Origin: Paralvinella palmiformis | Taxonomy: Eukaryota > Annelida > Polychaeta > Terebellida > Alvinellidae | Direction: 5' to 3' | NCBI GenBank assembly: GCA_025642065.1 | Contig: JAODUP010001582.1 | Span: 24,190 to 88,189, forward strand | DNA length: 64,000 nucleotides | Shown: piece by piece, positions 26,395 to 37,657 of the stretch | How positions within the stretch are numbered: the first letter of the stretch is position 1 | Layout: each line of letters begins with the position of its first letter | The notes under the pieces: model-generated | What the model was told of the DNA's origin: nothing | Seen by the model: the letters and a program-made list of their open reading frames with translations, nothing else | Database searches by the model: none | Translations under genes and position numbers: made by a program

Positions 26395-26780
26395 CTCTGT
26401 CTATGTACTGCTATATAAAATTAATTGTTTTTGTAGCATTTTCTATTCATTTGCCTAACACCAAGAACCTTGGCAAAATACAATATATAACTGATGTCAC
26501 GTTATAATTTATATTCACACCCAATACTAATGTTAATCTCATTCTTCTTCACCCACTCATCCATTGATCAGCTCTTCAGACTTCATGGACAGTAAAGTCA
26601 TGTCTTTCTATAGATGTCCGGAACAACATCAATATGTTGTCCATTTCTGTATTGTTATTGGTCTTACTGAAGGAAAAGAAGAGCATTAAAGATCTGTACA
26701 TATCTTTCGAATCTGTTATGATTAATTGAGATATATTTAGCGATAGCTGTATTATAATTTAGTTTAAGAATTAACTAATT
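24770..26780 (+). repeat. Duplicated segment A (paralogue of 30160-31850 and 62690-63110)
   Basis: Shares ordered blocks with segment C at 30160-31850: the caccatcNNcaataacatcattaacat block, the ggaatcctNG block, agactcttNagttaataRc and, after 26440, cctaacaccaagaacctt. Part of it lies inside the left inverted arm. Confidence 0.65.
26336..26394. repeat. (TA)n microsatellite
   Basis: About 55 bp. The right arm has a TA tract at the same relative place (55029-55085). Confidence 0.98.
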
Positions 26781-26818
26781 GACTCATACACAAAAAACCC
26801 TTCACACAGAAAATTCCT

Positions 26819-26820
26819 GC

Positions 26821-26850
<30 letters not shown>
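26819..26850. repeat. (AAT)n microsatellite
   Basis: About 10 units. Confidence 0.96.
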
Positions 26851-26854
<4 letters not shown>

Positions 26855-27402
26855 TTTAAAGGCAAATGCAAAGCATACTAATCTGGCGTGTAGATAATGG
26901 CAATTTGTATTATATTACAGTATAAATATTTCAAGATTTTATATCATATTTACAAATAGATGCTTTTATTTTATACTGGACAGTCATTCTACTTGTCTCA
27001 CCAATAATAAATAACAACAAACAAACCTAATATTAAATAAATAGGATAATCAAATCAATTCAAGTGATCTGAATTCGGCAATATATATCCAGATCAATGG
27101 TCAATAAGAAAATGTGATTTATCTATTAGCACTCTCCGTTTGTTTGGTGTGTGTACATTTGGTCTTGTTGTAACTTTGTTCTTGAGAATTTGAGAAAAAG
27201 ACTGGAATACAAATGTTAATTTAGATAATAATAATTAAGATATGTAAGGCTTCTTTCTCTAAGTCTTGTTAATGCTAATAATTCACATACCAATGTGAGA
27301 CCTGTATTACATTCTACAGAAGTAAATCCTTAAGCTAGAATGATTATATTACGAATGTCTAAAGTCCAATTCTATGCTTTGAAAATGTTATTAATTCCTC
27401 CC

Positions 27403-27408
27403 CCCCTC

Positions 27409-27463
<55 letters not shown>
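27403..27463. repeat. (CT)n then (TA)n microsatellite
   Basis: CT run at 27403-27428 followed directly by TA at 27429-27463. Confidence 0.97.
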
Positions 27464-27464
<1 letters not shown>

Positions 27465-27889
27465 GAGGCGATTGATATATAGATATAATAACAATTAAGT
27501 AGATTCTTAAAAACAATCCAAAAATATCTTCAAATAGACACTGATAAATACAAATATACGTATTCTTATGATATGTAATTCACTGTGAATATTTGGCCAG
27601 TTGTTATTAAAATAACTTGATGTAAACACTATTTAAATGCTTACCATATTTAAACAAACATCTTCACTTTATATAGCTGTATTTGATATTTTAATATAAG
27701 TTTTGTGTGTAGTAGATGTAAGTTCCGATAAAGCAATGACCAGCATTTTAAAAGATATTTACATCTAAGTAGCAAATTAAATTTAGTCATCATGATAACA
27801 GTTATCGATTGAGTCAACAATATTGATGAGGAGTAGTCGTTTGAAAACAACTAATTTAACTGGAAATAAAAACATATTCCTATCTTCAT

Positions 27890-27893
<4 letters not shown>

Positions 27894-27923
<30 letters not shown>
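27894..27923. repeat. (TA)n microsatellite
   Basis: About 30 bp. Confidence 0.96.
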
Positions 27924-27925
<2 letters not shown>

Positions 27926-28069
27926 AAGTAGAGGTATCAAAGGAGGTTTATAGTTGTTGGTATTCTGCGCTTCTGCCTCTCTATATATATCATAAAACAC
28001 ACACACACACACACAGAGCGAAAGAGAGAGACACACACACACATTTTCAGATGTTTTAACGACGGTGTT

Positions 28070-28440
28070 CCGATCGGACTTTTCTACGTGAGGTTTATAT
28101 ACCTAGGACCTTTTGCTATTCAAACCCTTAATGAAGCTGAAGTCAGCGTCTATGTTGTCGAAATGTCATGTTTTATAGGTTCCTTTTGAGCCACAGGAAA
28201 TTACTGCTGCCTGTAAACAGTGGGGTCAAAGTAGTTAGCTGGTACATTTATTAGCTTATCATTGAACTACAGATACGTACTGTTTACTTCGAGCTGTGGT
28301 GTCAAATGATACTGTTTGTGTATGTTTCGTTTTCTGTACGTAACCTACAAGCCTCCACTCTCTTGTGGGCGTGACACGTGTGGCAGGTACGAAAAGCGGA
28401 CTAGCTGGTCTCCGCAGGTTGATGAGTAACTCAGTTTATT
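28070..28440 (+). repeat. Interspersed element copy with internal subrepeats
   Basis: Plus strand resembles the reverse complement of 58330-58650: the ctgtggtgtcaaatgRtact block, tttNtgtacgtaRcctRcaNg, a gtgggcRt block, then a ccgcaggttgatgagtaRc end. The repeated gtgg-gtcaaaNta block shows internal tandem structure. No coding capacity is seen. Class unknown. Confidence 0.65.
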
Positions 28441-28453
28441 ATCATTATGTATC

Positions 28454-28456
<3 letters not shown>

Positions 28457-28511
<55 letters not shown>

Positions 28512-28536
28512 GTGTGTTTGTGTGTGTGTGTGTGTG

Positions 28537-28587
<51 letters not shown>
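28457..28587. repeat. (TA)n-(GT)n-(TA)n compound microsatellite
   Basis: TA at 28457-28502, GT at 28511-28537, TA at 28541-28587. Confidence 0.98.
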
Positions 28588-28590
<3 letters not shown>

Positions 28591-28861
28591 CTGCACATTT
28601 TTCACAATTACATTTATCATGGATTCAGTTTTGGCATTAAATTATAAGGGCGTGAAAAATGTCTGCCATGTCTCATAATTTGTATATATACACGAATAAG
28701 TCCCTTGTTTCTTATTTTAATAAAACAGGACCTACAAATAGATCATACCTAATTCTCTATTTCTAATCTATTGTCCAATATAAGCCATAGATGTCTTACA
28801 GATATGGAATAATTAATATAACCAGATCCTACCTTAATGCGAATTAAGTTTTATTCGTATG

Positions 28862-28970
28862 TTATCTAGATGAGAAAGCAATTAATTCGGTCTTATCCTG
28901 ACTTAATTTTAGATCGTTGCTAGCCATGAACATATTGTTTAGATTAACTAAAGAAGAAATGTGACATACG
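28862..28970 (-). mobile_element. LINE reverse-transcriptase fragment next to the minisatellite
   Basis: The end of the minus-strand open frame reads NDLKLSQDKTELIAFSS, the conserved 'NkLKLN.DKTE' block that follows the YADD motif in LINE polymerases. Only about 30 codons are recognisable. The minisatellite at 29041-29628 lies just upstream in this orientation, so the array probably grew in or beside a LINE. Confidence 0.5.
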
Positions 28971-29040
28971 ATTGAAAAATGACTATAAATGATGACTATA
29001 AATAATGACTGTAAAATTAGGAAAAGGGGGTGGAATGGAA

Positions 29041-29628
29041 AATCTCGAGAAATTAAGTTGTCTTTTCTCCCATACAAAAATATCCCAACAATATCTACCA
29101 ATAATCTCGAGAAATTAATTAAGTTGTCTTTTCTCCCATACAGAAATATCCCAACAATATCTACCAATAATCTCGAGAAATTAATTAAGTTGTCTTTTCT
29201 CCCATACAGAAATATCCCAACAATATCTACCAATAATCTCGAGAAATTAATTATGTTGTCTTTTCTCCCATACAGAAATATCCCAACAATATCTACCAAT
29301 AATCTCGAGAAATTAATTAAGTTGTCTTTTCTCCCATACAGAAATATCCCAACAATATCTACCAATAATCTCGAGAAATTAATTAAGTTGTCTTTTCTCC
29401 CATACAGAAATATCCCAACAATATCTACCAATAATCTCGAGAAATTAATTAAGTTGTCTTTTCTCCCATACAGAAATATCCCAACAATATCTACCAATAA
29501 TCTCGAGAAGTTAATTAAGTTGTCTTTTCTCCCATACAGAAATATCCCAACAATATCTACCAATAATCTCGAGAAATTAATTAAGTTGTCTTTTCTCCCA
29601 TACAGAAATATCCCAACAATATCTACCA
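29041..29628. repeat. 66-bp minisatellite, nine copies
   Basis: Nine nearly identical units of 66 bp, each containing ctcgagaaattaattaagtt and ctcccatacagaaatatccc. The first unit lacks 4 bp of the attaatta part, unit 4 has one substitution (taatta followed by tgttg) and unit 8 begins with gaagtt. Because 66 is 22 codons and the unit has no stop in one frame of each strand, it makes long repetitive open frames on both strands (plus: LSFLPYRNIPTISTN; minus: LVDIVGIFLYGRKDN). I regard these as by-products, not genes. The low divergence implies recent expansion. Confidence 0.97.
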
Positions 29629-30159
29629 AATTAACATTTGCAATTAGTAAACTCTTTTTTGTGTTAAGTGAATTATTACTCACTCACTCATATTTCATCT
29701 GTTTCTGATGGGCTAGAAAATCGTTATCAGGTCGAAGCATATATAAATTTGATTTGTTCAGATTATAGACATCATGAAACCATATTTTGGTTAGATATGT
29801 ACTGCTGCAAATGTCAGTACAGTCTGGATTATAAAATGTTAGTTATGGTCACTATCCACGTAATGAGGCAGCATATTCCAGACGTTTGTTATTCAGATAC
29901 TCTAATATTAATGTCTAATAATATTCATAGACATTTATTTTCTTAACTTGAAACTATGACCTCCTTCTGAATTATGTATCTGGTTTGATATACCCAGCAT
30001 CTATTGCGCAATTTAGAGACATACTAACAGCTGTCGATGTTCATGTGATAAAATCAGGTTATTGATTAGGTGATTGACATTATTCTTTGTTAGTCTTATT
30101 GGATAATTGAAGCGAATGTAAACAGTCCAGATCAACTGTATTATATAATAAGCATAATT

Positions 30160-31850
30160 TGATAATAATAATAATAATAATTTTAATTTACCGTGATTAA
30201 TTAAACAATCGACCACAGGTTTTTGTGGCTAAGTTTCAGTGATACTTTCATATTCCAAACTGGAATCACTGTTAGTCACAGACTTCTAGAATCAGATAAT
30301 TTGGCACAGATCTGAAGCGTGTTTTCTTGGTCATGTCATGTTAATAACACGTGGAAATTGGTTGGTGCAAAGAGTATATATATGCATAAAATGTCAATAA
30401 ATTAACTATGCATCACCATCACCAACAACATCATTAACATAAACATCATCACGTATTATTACAGTATGATCATTTACATTCAATCATCATCTTAAGTGAA
30501 GCAACACGGATTCTTCACTTTAAGCGGAATCCTTGGATCCTGTAGTTGTTAAGAGTCGCAATTAACATTTCTTGTATTCTATATTCTACGGTAAATAACT
30601 TATTTATCTGTTCGTCATAAATGTTTAGGTCTGGATATCAGCCAATTGTTGTATTTATTATGACCTTGTAAACCTTTATTAACTTCTTATTTGTCTAATA
30701 ATTGTTGCTTATCATCATGTCTAGCCAAGGAAAGTATATCATACGATACTTTGTGTGAAAGGTAAAGCAATTTAATATTTTAAATCTGCCATTTACCTAA
30801 GAGACTATGATTAAATGAGTTTTCTATAACAAAATAGGTCATATTATATAAAATACAGGTGCAGTCTATATCTAACTAATATAGTATAGCAAAGTTATCG
30901 AATCATGAATGCATTGCAAATATCGCAATCCGTGTTTTATTGTGATTGGGATGTTTTGTTTTCCGAATTTTAAGACTCCTTATCTCCAGAAAACATTTGA
31001 TCTGGTCGTATCAAGTCAAATAAAAACTGAACAGATTCTGTATAATAATTGTATGTATATTACTTATAAAGTTTAGTTAATCAGCTAACTATTATCAATA
31101 AGCCCATCTTGGTATAAAATTATAAATTATATAATAAAACATCATTCCTATAAACTGTTGTTTTCAACATAATGACATTTCTAGATAACATAAAACAAAA
31201 CATTTACTATAATTAGACTCTTGCTTGTGTAGTTAAGTGAGTCATTGACTTCTGGCGATATCATCTTAATAAAGCACATTGTAGTCTACGTCACTAATAA
31301 TATCCATTGTTAGTGTTAATACATAACTGAAATAAAGATAAATAAATAACACTTATTTTCAAATTAGACGAATATTATCTCCCCATAGCCTCTTCCTCTC
31401 AATCTCCTCCTCTCACCTTCTCTATTTATATTTTTCTATCTGTGTGGCTATTTATTCATTCCTGTATCCCTATGTTAAAGACGAAAATTATCTACATTTC
31501 CTAACCATATATTGTAGTGTATCTATAGCCTAAACCTAAGAAGCTTAACAAACAAACTATTGTTCAAAATTGTTATTTTCAGTTATCAGAGGCCCAGACG
31601 AGAAAGCTTAATCCTATATCAAATTAATACCCAAAGATCATGTATGTGTCTTATATGTAGCAGTCAAGAGAAATGAAGCAGATACACAAGCATCTTTACA
31701 CAAACAAGTGTCTCTTTGCAATGTGTTATAGAACCTTCCCTGCCAGATCAGATTTTTCTTAGCTTGCATAATTAACTGTGATACATTTGCTGAAAAGTGC
31801 ATTATAGTTCAATTATATAAATTAAATAGCCTGCTATGGTTCTATTACCG
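30160..31850 (+). repeat. Duplicated segment C (direct paralogue of 24770-26780)
   Basis: Follows segment A in order: a short (AAT)n at 30163-30181; caccatcaccaacaacatcattaac (30415-30440); the ggaatccttggatcctgtag region; ttaaatctgccatttacc (30780-30800); tctagataacataaaacaaaac and attagactctt (31180-31212); cctaaacctaagaagctt (31530-31550); and aattaactgtgatacatttgc (31768-31790). No coding content recognised. Confidence 0.65.
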
Positions 31851-31967
31851 ACAGTTGAACTGTGCGTTGTCTTGTCATTCGTCTCACTCCATGCTATTTC
31901 CTGAAGCACAATATGCCATTAAAATATTAAATATATGCATATATATGATTATATGATAGTGTTGTTT

Positions 31968-31970
<3 letters not shown>

Positions 31971-32027
<57 letters not shown>

Positions 32028-32037
32028 TATATATATA
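31971..32037. repeat. (TA)n microsatellite
   Basis: About 65 bp with one phase slip near 32020. Confidence 0.98.
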
Positions 32038-32565
32038 CTGTGCCAAACACCGATATAACTTTTCAAGTTCACATTGTTATTAATATTGTTGACCACAAAC
32101 GTAAACTTGATGTTTCATTATAATCTCTTACACATGTTTCACAATAAAGATCATCATCATAATTGATTTAGTTTTGGCCTGACAGAAGAGAAAGAAACCT
32201 TTTGGGGATTTTCTTCTCGTGGCGTTAATTGATTAGCGCCCAAAACCACGGGTAACATGGAAATAGCGTTGTCAAAGTTCCCGATTAATTAATAGATATT
32301 GTAATATCTCGGATATATAACACTTTTATGAAAGGTAAACATGCAGTAGTGCGCTGTTTATGTATACCTTTGTGCGTAAATGAGGGCGTGCATGCCTGAA
32401 TGTGTTCATGAAACAATACACACGTTTCTACCTTTTGAATCGTGGGGTTTCTTTTGATAATACTCCCGTCACCAAACCAAATCACATCATCATTTACATA
32501 GTCAACTAACCAAATACAATTATGTTCAGATGTGTATTTATCAAATTGGATTGGACGTGCTATAA

Positions 32566-33221
32566 TTATAATTCCCTAAAATTATATCTAATATACTTTT
32601 CAATCAAAATATCCATACCTAAGATCTTATAAATAACAGATAGAAACACAGATTTAAAGGATAAGTCAATATGGTGTATAGAAGTCTCTGACGTCCCCTT
32701 TTGTGCATCTTGTTTATGAATAATGATGGCCAGAAACTCAAATACATCATACACGTCTTCCATCTTCCTCGCCATATTGTGGCATATTGGCGGTGATAAG
32801 TCAGAGTGAGCTACAAAGGTAGTGATATCTGTCATTTTATCGCAATACAACATTTGATACTGATCGAGAAACAGAACAGCTCCTCTTGGATAAAGAGTTC
32901 TACAGCCGTCTATTGTTCGTCCCAAATATTTCTTATAGCAAAAGAAACCGTCGAAATGAACATTGTATTTGATGCAATAATTGCAAATTATATAACTGAC
33001 GAGACAGGTAAAGCGATTTATATAGAAAAAAGATTTTTCATAATCCAAATCTTTGAACTCTCCCTCCTATCACAGGTGGTATCCTTTGGAGAACAAATCA
33101 TGCTAATGAGATAAACTAAACCATAACTTGACACAAAGAAAGTTTGATATTGATTTTCCTTATGTACTACAGATATACTTTTTAATGTTAAAAGTATCAG
33201 TATCAGTAATTTGAGATTCAT
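32566..33221 (-). pseudogene. Secreted, cysteine-containing protein-like gene with one frameshift; unknown family
   Basis: From an ATG at 33221 the minus strand encodes a clear signal-peptide-like start (MNLKLLILILLTLKSISVVH). It stays open to about 33060 (CSPKDTTCDRRE), where the frame is lost. A second frame picks up immediately (FKDLDYEKSFFY) and stays open to the stop at 32566. A 2-base difference in the gagag run near 33056-33062 would explain the break. The combined product would be about 215 residues with several Cys (for example LVSYIICNYC, FFCYKK, LYCDK) and no internal stops otherwise. I do not recognise the family. The segment PRGAVLF vaguely recalls the DPRAV motif of sulfotransferases, but this is weak. 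Alternatives are a sequencing error, a pseudogene, or a tiny intron. Confidence 0.4.
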
Positions 33222-33299
33222 TTATCCAAGTGTCTAACACAATAATCACAACAAAATTTCATTTTAATGTTAAAACCAACACCGTAATCAAGCAAAGCT

Positions 33300-33500
33300 T
33301 GTACGGTTGGTGTGTTTTATAAAACAACTTTAGTTGCATATAAAATTCGCCTTAGTTATATGTGGGAAAAGAATGATCTTTTCTAGTTCCAGTTCCATTT
33401 TGTACTGTGGCATTCAAGATTAGCTCTAGTCTTCTTGCCATTTACATTGCCAATAACATTTAAGAACTTTATTACTACAATACTTTGAATACCAGACATT
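33300..33500 (-). mobile_element. LINE fragment, same family as 9630-10170
   Basis: Resembles 9985-10180 in the same orientation: aacaactttagttgcatanaa, tNNccttagtNatatgtg, and cattNtgtactgtgNNattcaag. It covers only the block upstream of the zinc-finger-like tail. Confidence 0.5.
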
Positions 33501-33599
33501 AGTCATTAATCTAAACATTCTCACAACTGTCGTGATCTAACTTTGGTGTTCTACTCCCAAACACCACGACTGTAAGTTATTCGCTTTTTGTTTTTGCTT

Positions 33600-33652
33600 G
33601 GCGACTTAGGGACTGGTGAGACATTGCACTTGTCCCAGCAAGAAAAGTCGCC
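33600..33652. other. Two-stem inverted repeat
   Basis: ggcgactt (33600-33607) pairs with aagtcgcc (33645-33652), and inside it gggac (33609-33613) pairs with gtccc (33632-33636). It lies just before a TA tract. It could be part of a small transposon or a folded RNA; no further evidence. Confidence 0.5.
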
Positions 33653-33657
33653 ACTCT

Positions 33658-33698
<41 letters not shown>
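33658..33698. repeat. (TA)n microsatellite
   Basis: About 40 bp; a cagacagaat short tandem follows at 33757-33785. Confidence 0.97.
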
Positions 33699-33700
<2 letters not shown>

Positions 33701-33934
33701 ACAATGATAGATAGACAGACGGGCATGAAGATAGAAAGATATATTTAAACGGATTAGACAGAATCAGACAGAATCAGACAGAATTATAAACAGACATGTA
33801 AACACACTTGATATTATGATATTGTCAAAGTTGAATTTGCAAGACAATATTGTGTTGAGAGCAAACCTGAACTGTTATAAGTCTTTATGTATTTCCATGG
33901 ATGCGTGTGTGCTTGTGTGAATGCAACCCCCTCT

Positions 33935-34084
33935 CTGTGTCTGTGTGTGTGTGTGTGAGTCCGTTTGTGTGTGGGTGTGTGTGTGTGTGTGAGTCCGTGT
34001 GTGTGTGTGTGTGTGTGTGAGTCCGTGTGTGTGGGTGTGTGTGTGCGTAGTCGTGTGTGTGTGTGTGTGTGGTCGCGCGTGTGT
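33935..34084. repeat. (GT)n compound repeat with gagtccgt spacers
   Basis: GT runs separated three times by gagtccgt and once by gtagtc, forming a higher-order tandem. Confidence 0.95.
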
Positions 34085-34612
34085 AAATCCTACTACGCTA
34101 CCAACATGTTGATCAAATAATTAACAATTATATTTATATTTCATCATTCTCAAAACACTAAATCATACAACACACTCTTATAATAATGGCAACTTTTTGT
34201 ATATATTGATTCTCCTATATAATAATATATACACCATCTACGTCCATAACATTATACGGTATGTTATGTTATTAAATTGCCTTTAGTACCACATCTTATT
34301 AATTGATCATAAAATCATTTATTATTATACCATCATAGTTTGATGTTATCATATCACCAAATATTGCCTGCTAGTAACATTGACAGACAACAGACACAGA
34401 GTAGACAATTCTATGACAGTATATCGTATGTCATCTGTATATTGCTCACTCTGTAGCCATAAAGATAACAGAACATAGTTGACTCCATTCTTGGGAAATG
34501 ACCAAATTAAATCATTGTGTAGAGTGACTTCCCATTGTAGTCACCTAGGACGATTTTCTGTACCTTTTATTACGTTACACTTAGAAACAGTTCCAAATTC
34601 AAATACTGATAA

Positions 34613-34695
<83 letters not shown>

Positions 34696-35480
34696 CTGCT
34701 TATGAACATATACCGATTGTGTGGTTAATGCCAAACAAAAACATTTAATAAAATAAAAAGAAACAGGAAATTTCATAAAAAGAAGAGGCTATGGTTTATG
34801 CAATAACCTATGCATTCAACATTTTTCCTACGTAATCGTAACCTGAATACATTCAATCTGGAAAACAAACCCTTCCCACAGCTTACCCCGAAGGAGTATA
34901 TAATATACATCAAACATTATCCTTAAAGTTATTATTTTCTTTAAAAGATATCAGTATAACAGAAATATCAAGATCGAGTTATATCCTTAATATAATAACT
35001 AACGATCACGTGACAATTTATGTACCAGAACATGTGGAAATATGTGCCATAATGTCATTTTCTATGTCAGTTGCCAGTCGACGTCGACTTCAAGATCTTT
35101 TTTAGATACCCAGAACTTTCATTATTATAAAACAATTGATACAAAATTGATTTCTTTGGCATCGTAAAAGGGACAGCCAAACGTTCTAAGTCTTTTGAAC
35201 AAAGTCCGACATAACGAAACAGTTACAACGGTAGGCTAAATATATCACGTGACAAGCCGAGGCTATACCAGAAGCATATTTATGCCTACTGCTGGTTTTC
35301 CACAAATATGGCGGCCTACTGAGTATTAAACACTGGCTAAAACTGTAATTGTAACATATAATGACAGCATAGACTCACCGATGATTTCAACATACGTCTA
35401 TATGTGGAGAGTAGTTCAAATGACTTGACATAAATTCCTCTATCCAATTTTTTCTAATGAACAATTTCAACAAACACAAA
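34085..35480. other. No gene seen
   Basis: Only a long (TA)n tract (34616-34692) and short chance frames. Confidence 0.5.
34616..34692. repeat. (TA)n microsatellite
   Basis: About 75 bp with one phase slip. Confidence 0.98.
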
Positions 35481-35483
35481 ACT

Positions 35484-35675
35484 TTCTGACTCACGGTCAT
35501 GCCTTGCGTGAGGGCGGATGTTCGAATCGCGGCCGTGGCACTATAGTAGGAGGAGTTGTTCATCCAATCAGGCAACTGGCCAGGTTTTCTACACCGAATA
35601 TACCATTATATGGTAAATTCGAAATTTAATTAGAATTAGATCAGTGGTGAAGCAGTAAATTACAGACCATATGCA
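35484..35675 (+). mobile_element. tRNA-derived SINE, family 2
   Basis: The tRNA-like 3' half carries a B box gatgttcgaatcgc. The shared body is gtggcactatagtagNagg, aatcaggcaactggccaggt, then attacagaccatatgc. The same body occurs at 53120-53390. Confidence 0.75.
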
Positions 35676-35703
35676 TTAGAGGTCTATTATATTATTATTA
35701 TTA

Positions 35704-35732
35704 TTTAGTAGTAGTAGTAGTAGTAGTAGTAT
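35704..35732. repeat. (TAG)n microsatellite
   Basis: About 9 units; a short (GAT)n follows at 35893-35910. Confidence 0.93.
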
Positions 35733-35955
35733 ATGGCCATTATCAATAATTTTCGTATGAGTTACATAACTCTTTAATAAAGGTAAGCTATGCATAAATT
35801 GAAACAAGTTGAGATATAACAAAAATGTTACAGATGGTCTACTTTAAGGAAGACTGTTTACAATATTTGTTAAAGACGAAACTATTGTAAGATGATGATG
35901 ATGATGATATTGTAACTATTGTAAGAACATATCAAACAGGAACATGGAGTGTGTG

Positions 35956-35959
<4 letters not shown>

Positions 35960-36008
<49 letters not shown>
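35960..36008. repeat. (TA)n microsatellite
   Basis: About 48 bp. Confidence 0.98.
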
Positions 36009-36010
<2 letters not shown>

Positions 36011-36278
36011 GACATAAAATGGCATGTGTTGTCATATAAACTGGTATTAGCATTAAGCAAAAAAGGAATACTACTGATCGGGTTAATTACCGCTGTTATT
36101 GTATACTCCCATCATATATCAATCAGAGACATATACACATTGATCATTTGATGTAGACATAATTAATAATACTGCATGAATCTTACATTAAATATTAATT
36201 ATATTACGTTTTAAAAATATTAAAGTCAGATATCAATCCTATATATCAGTTACCATAAGTCTCTTAGATGGTGTCAGT

Positions 36279-36280
<2 letters not shown>

Positions 36281-36332
<52 letters not shown>
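36281..36332. repeat. (TA)n microsatellite
   Basis: About 50 bp, directly before a copy of duplicated segment P. Confidence 0.98.
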
Positions 36333-36334
<2 letters not shown>

Positions 36335-36339
36335 CATGT

Positions 36340-36850
36340 CTAAGTTGAAAGTTAACGATAACATCTGCGTAATTATTACATGGAGTTAGTTGAATTTAAT
36401 TTGCTGATGGGTTGAATCTAAGTAAATTTCAGAAATATGGTGTATTTTTTCAATATTATATTTATCAAGCTGTGTGATATATATATACTACGTAATTGAC
36501 GCACATGGAGTGTAAAACATTGCTAATACGGAAAGGTTGTTCCCCTGAAACACTCCGTAATATATTCAACATGTGTCATTAATAGCAAAAATATACTACT
36601 AGAACTCGACAATACAAAACGTGACAACTGTAGATATTATTAGCTTTATTAAAAAGTATCTTCCATTATGGAATTCTCATCAAACACCGATACCAAAACA
36701 TTACGTCCCTTATTAGATGGTTAATGAGCAGATGTCCATTTAATTACTTGTAATTAATTATGTTCAAAATAATTGTATCATTATATAATTTAAAAAAACA
36801 ACAGGCTACAATCAAAACTGTTCTCTTTCATATGGATGATCGTGTGCATT
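36340..36850 (+). repeat. Duplicated anonymous segment (family P), direct copy
   Basis: Matches 53660-54180 in order: tgcgtaattattacatgRagttag; acattgctaatRNgg; actagaactcRacaatNcaaaa; agatattatNagctttattaaaa; ccattatggaatt; and gttctctttcatRt. An inverted copy lies at 4600-5000. Confidence 0.65.
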
Positions 36851-37650
36851 GTATTTTCCCTTTGAAGTAAATTCGTGAGATGCCATTGAGCTTATATTGT
36901 CCAATTATGGAGAATCGAATATCGGAACTCAACAAACCTATGAGGACAAATGTATAAACACTTGAACTAGTACAGGAATTCCTAATACACAATGAGTAAT
37001 ATCGACTTAAGTCAAAGATAGTTTACGCAACAACTCGCTTCAGGTTGAAAACAGAAAAGTTTAGTCTAAGTGTACGAACAAATGACGTTGTCTGGATACC
37101 AGGATTTTCCACGATTGCAAATGTTTACGTTTGTCAGTAATGTTTCTTACCTAAAACGATATTATAATTTGTTGTTTAAATTGTGGATTGCTATTAGTTT
37201 AAATGTATATTTTGTGAGATTCCTACAGGTCAAGATAATATACTTATGCCTAAGTTATAGATATTCTTATATATTATACACATTTTCATAAACCGAATGA
37301 TAATTTGTTTGTCCAGGACAGATGTGCTGATGCTTTTCTTTGCAAGAAATGCTGCCTGAATATCATAATATGTTCACATTTATGGCATTTATAGAAAGTT
37401 AAGATATGAAGGTTGAGGCAGGTAGGATCCAAATGTAATACTTTAACAATAAATTCATTAACGCAACCTTATAAAGATAAATTAAATAAGTTTCATGAAA
37501 TCCATCCTTTATAAATATGGTATGATTAATTACACAAATTAATGTTATTTAATAAATTATTGTTATTAAGTATTATATGTAGAAGTTGAATACAGGGAGG
37601 TCTATAGATAAAAAGATATTCCATTAAATATTTGTTAATTCCTGGATTTC
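36850..37650. other. No gene seen
   Basis: A 73-codon frame at 37070-37291 is hydrophobic but lacks any recognisable feature. Confidence 0.4.
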
Positions 37651-37657
37651 TGAAAAT

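Larger units (their letters stand above)
21065..26480. repeat. Left arm of large inverted duplication
   Basis: Reverse complement of 54900-64000 with moderate divergence. Anchor pairs: 21065 with 64000, 21290-21400 with 63665-63775, 22040-22600 with 60270-60780, 23160-23360 with 59490-59690, 24650-24910 with 56522-56785, 25040-26290 with 55140-56400, and 26300-26330 with 55095-55135. The left arm is about 5.4 kb; the right arm is about 9.1 kb because it carries two extra segments. The right arm runs off the window, so outer limits are unknown. The spacer is about 28 kb. Confidence 0.9.
26850..28060. other. No gene seen; simple repeats
   Basis: Contains the (CT)n/(TA)n tract at 27403-27463, (TA)n at 27894-27923 and (CA)n patches at 27997-28045. 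No coding signal. Confidence 0.5.

Noticed and set aside
28380..28435. Hammerhead ribozyme suggested by cgaaa and gttgatgag strings
   Set aside because: The core order and stems needed for a hammerhead could not be formed, and the second copy (58.3 kb) lacks the GAAA part.
29041..29628. CRISPR-like array
   Set aside because: Direct 66-bp repeats without unique spacers, in animal-type DNA; it is a minisatellite.
28862..29708. Overlapping 239- and 273-codon frames on opposite strands
   Set aside because: They are produced by a stop-free 66-bp tandem unit whose length is a multiple of three; there is no sign of a real repetitive protein beyond that.
32566..33048. Sulfotransferase copy, based on PRGAVLF
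   Set aside because: The rest of the sequence does not follow the family; the resemblance is a few residues only, so it is listed as an unknown secreted-protein-like gene.
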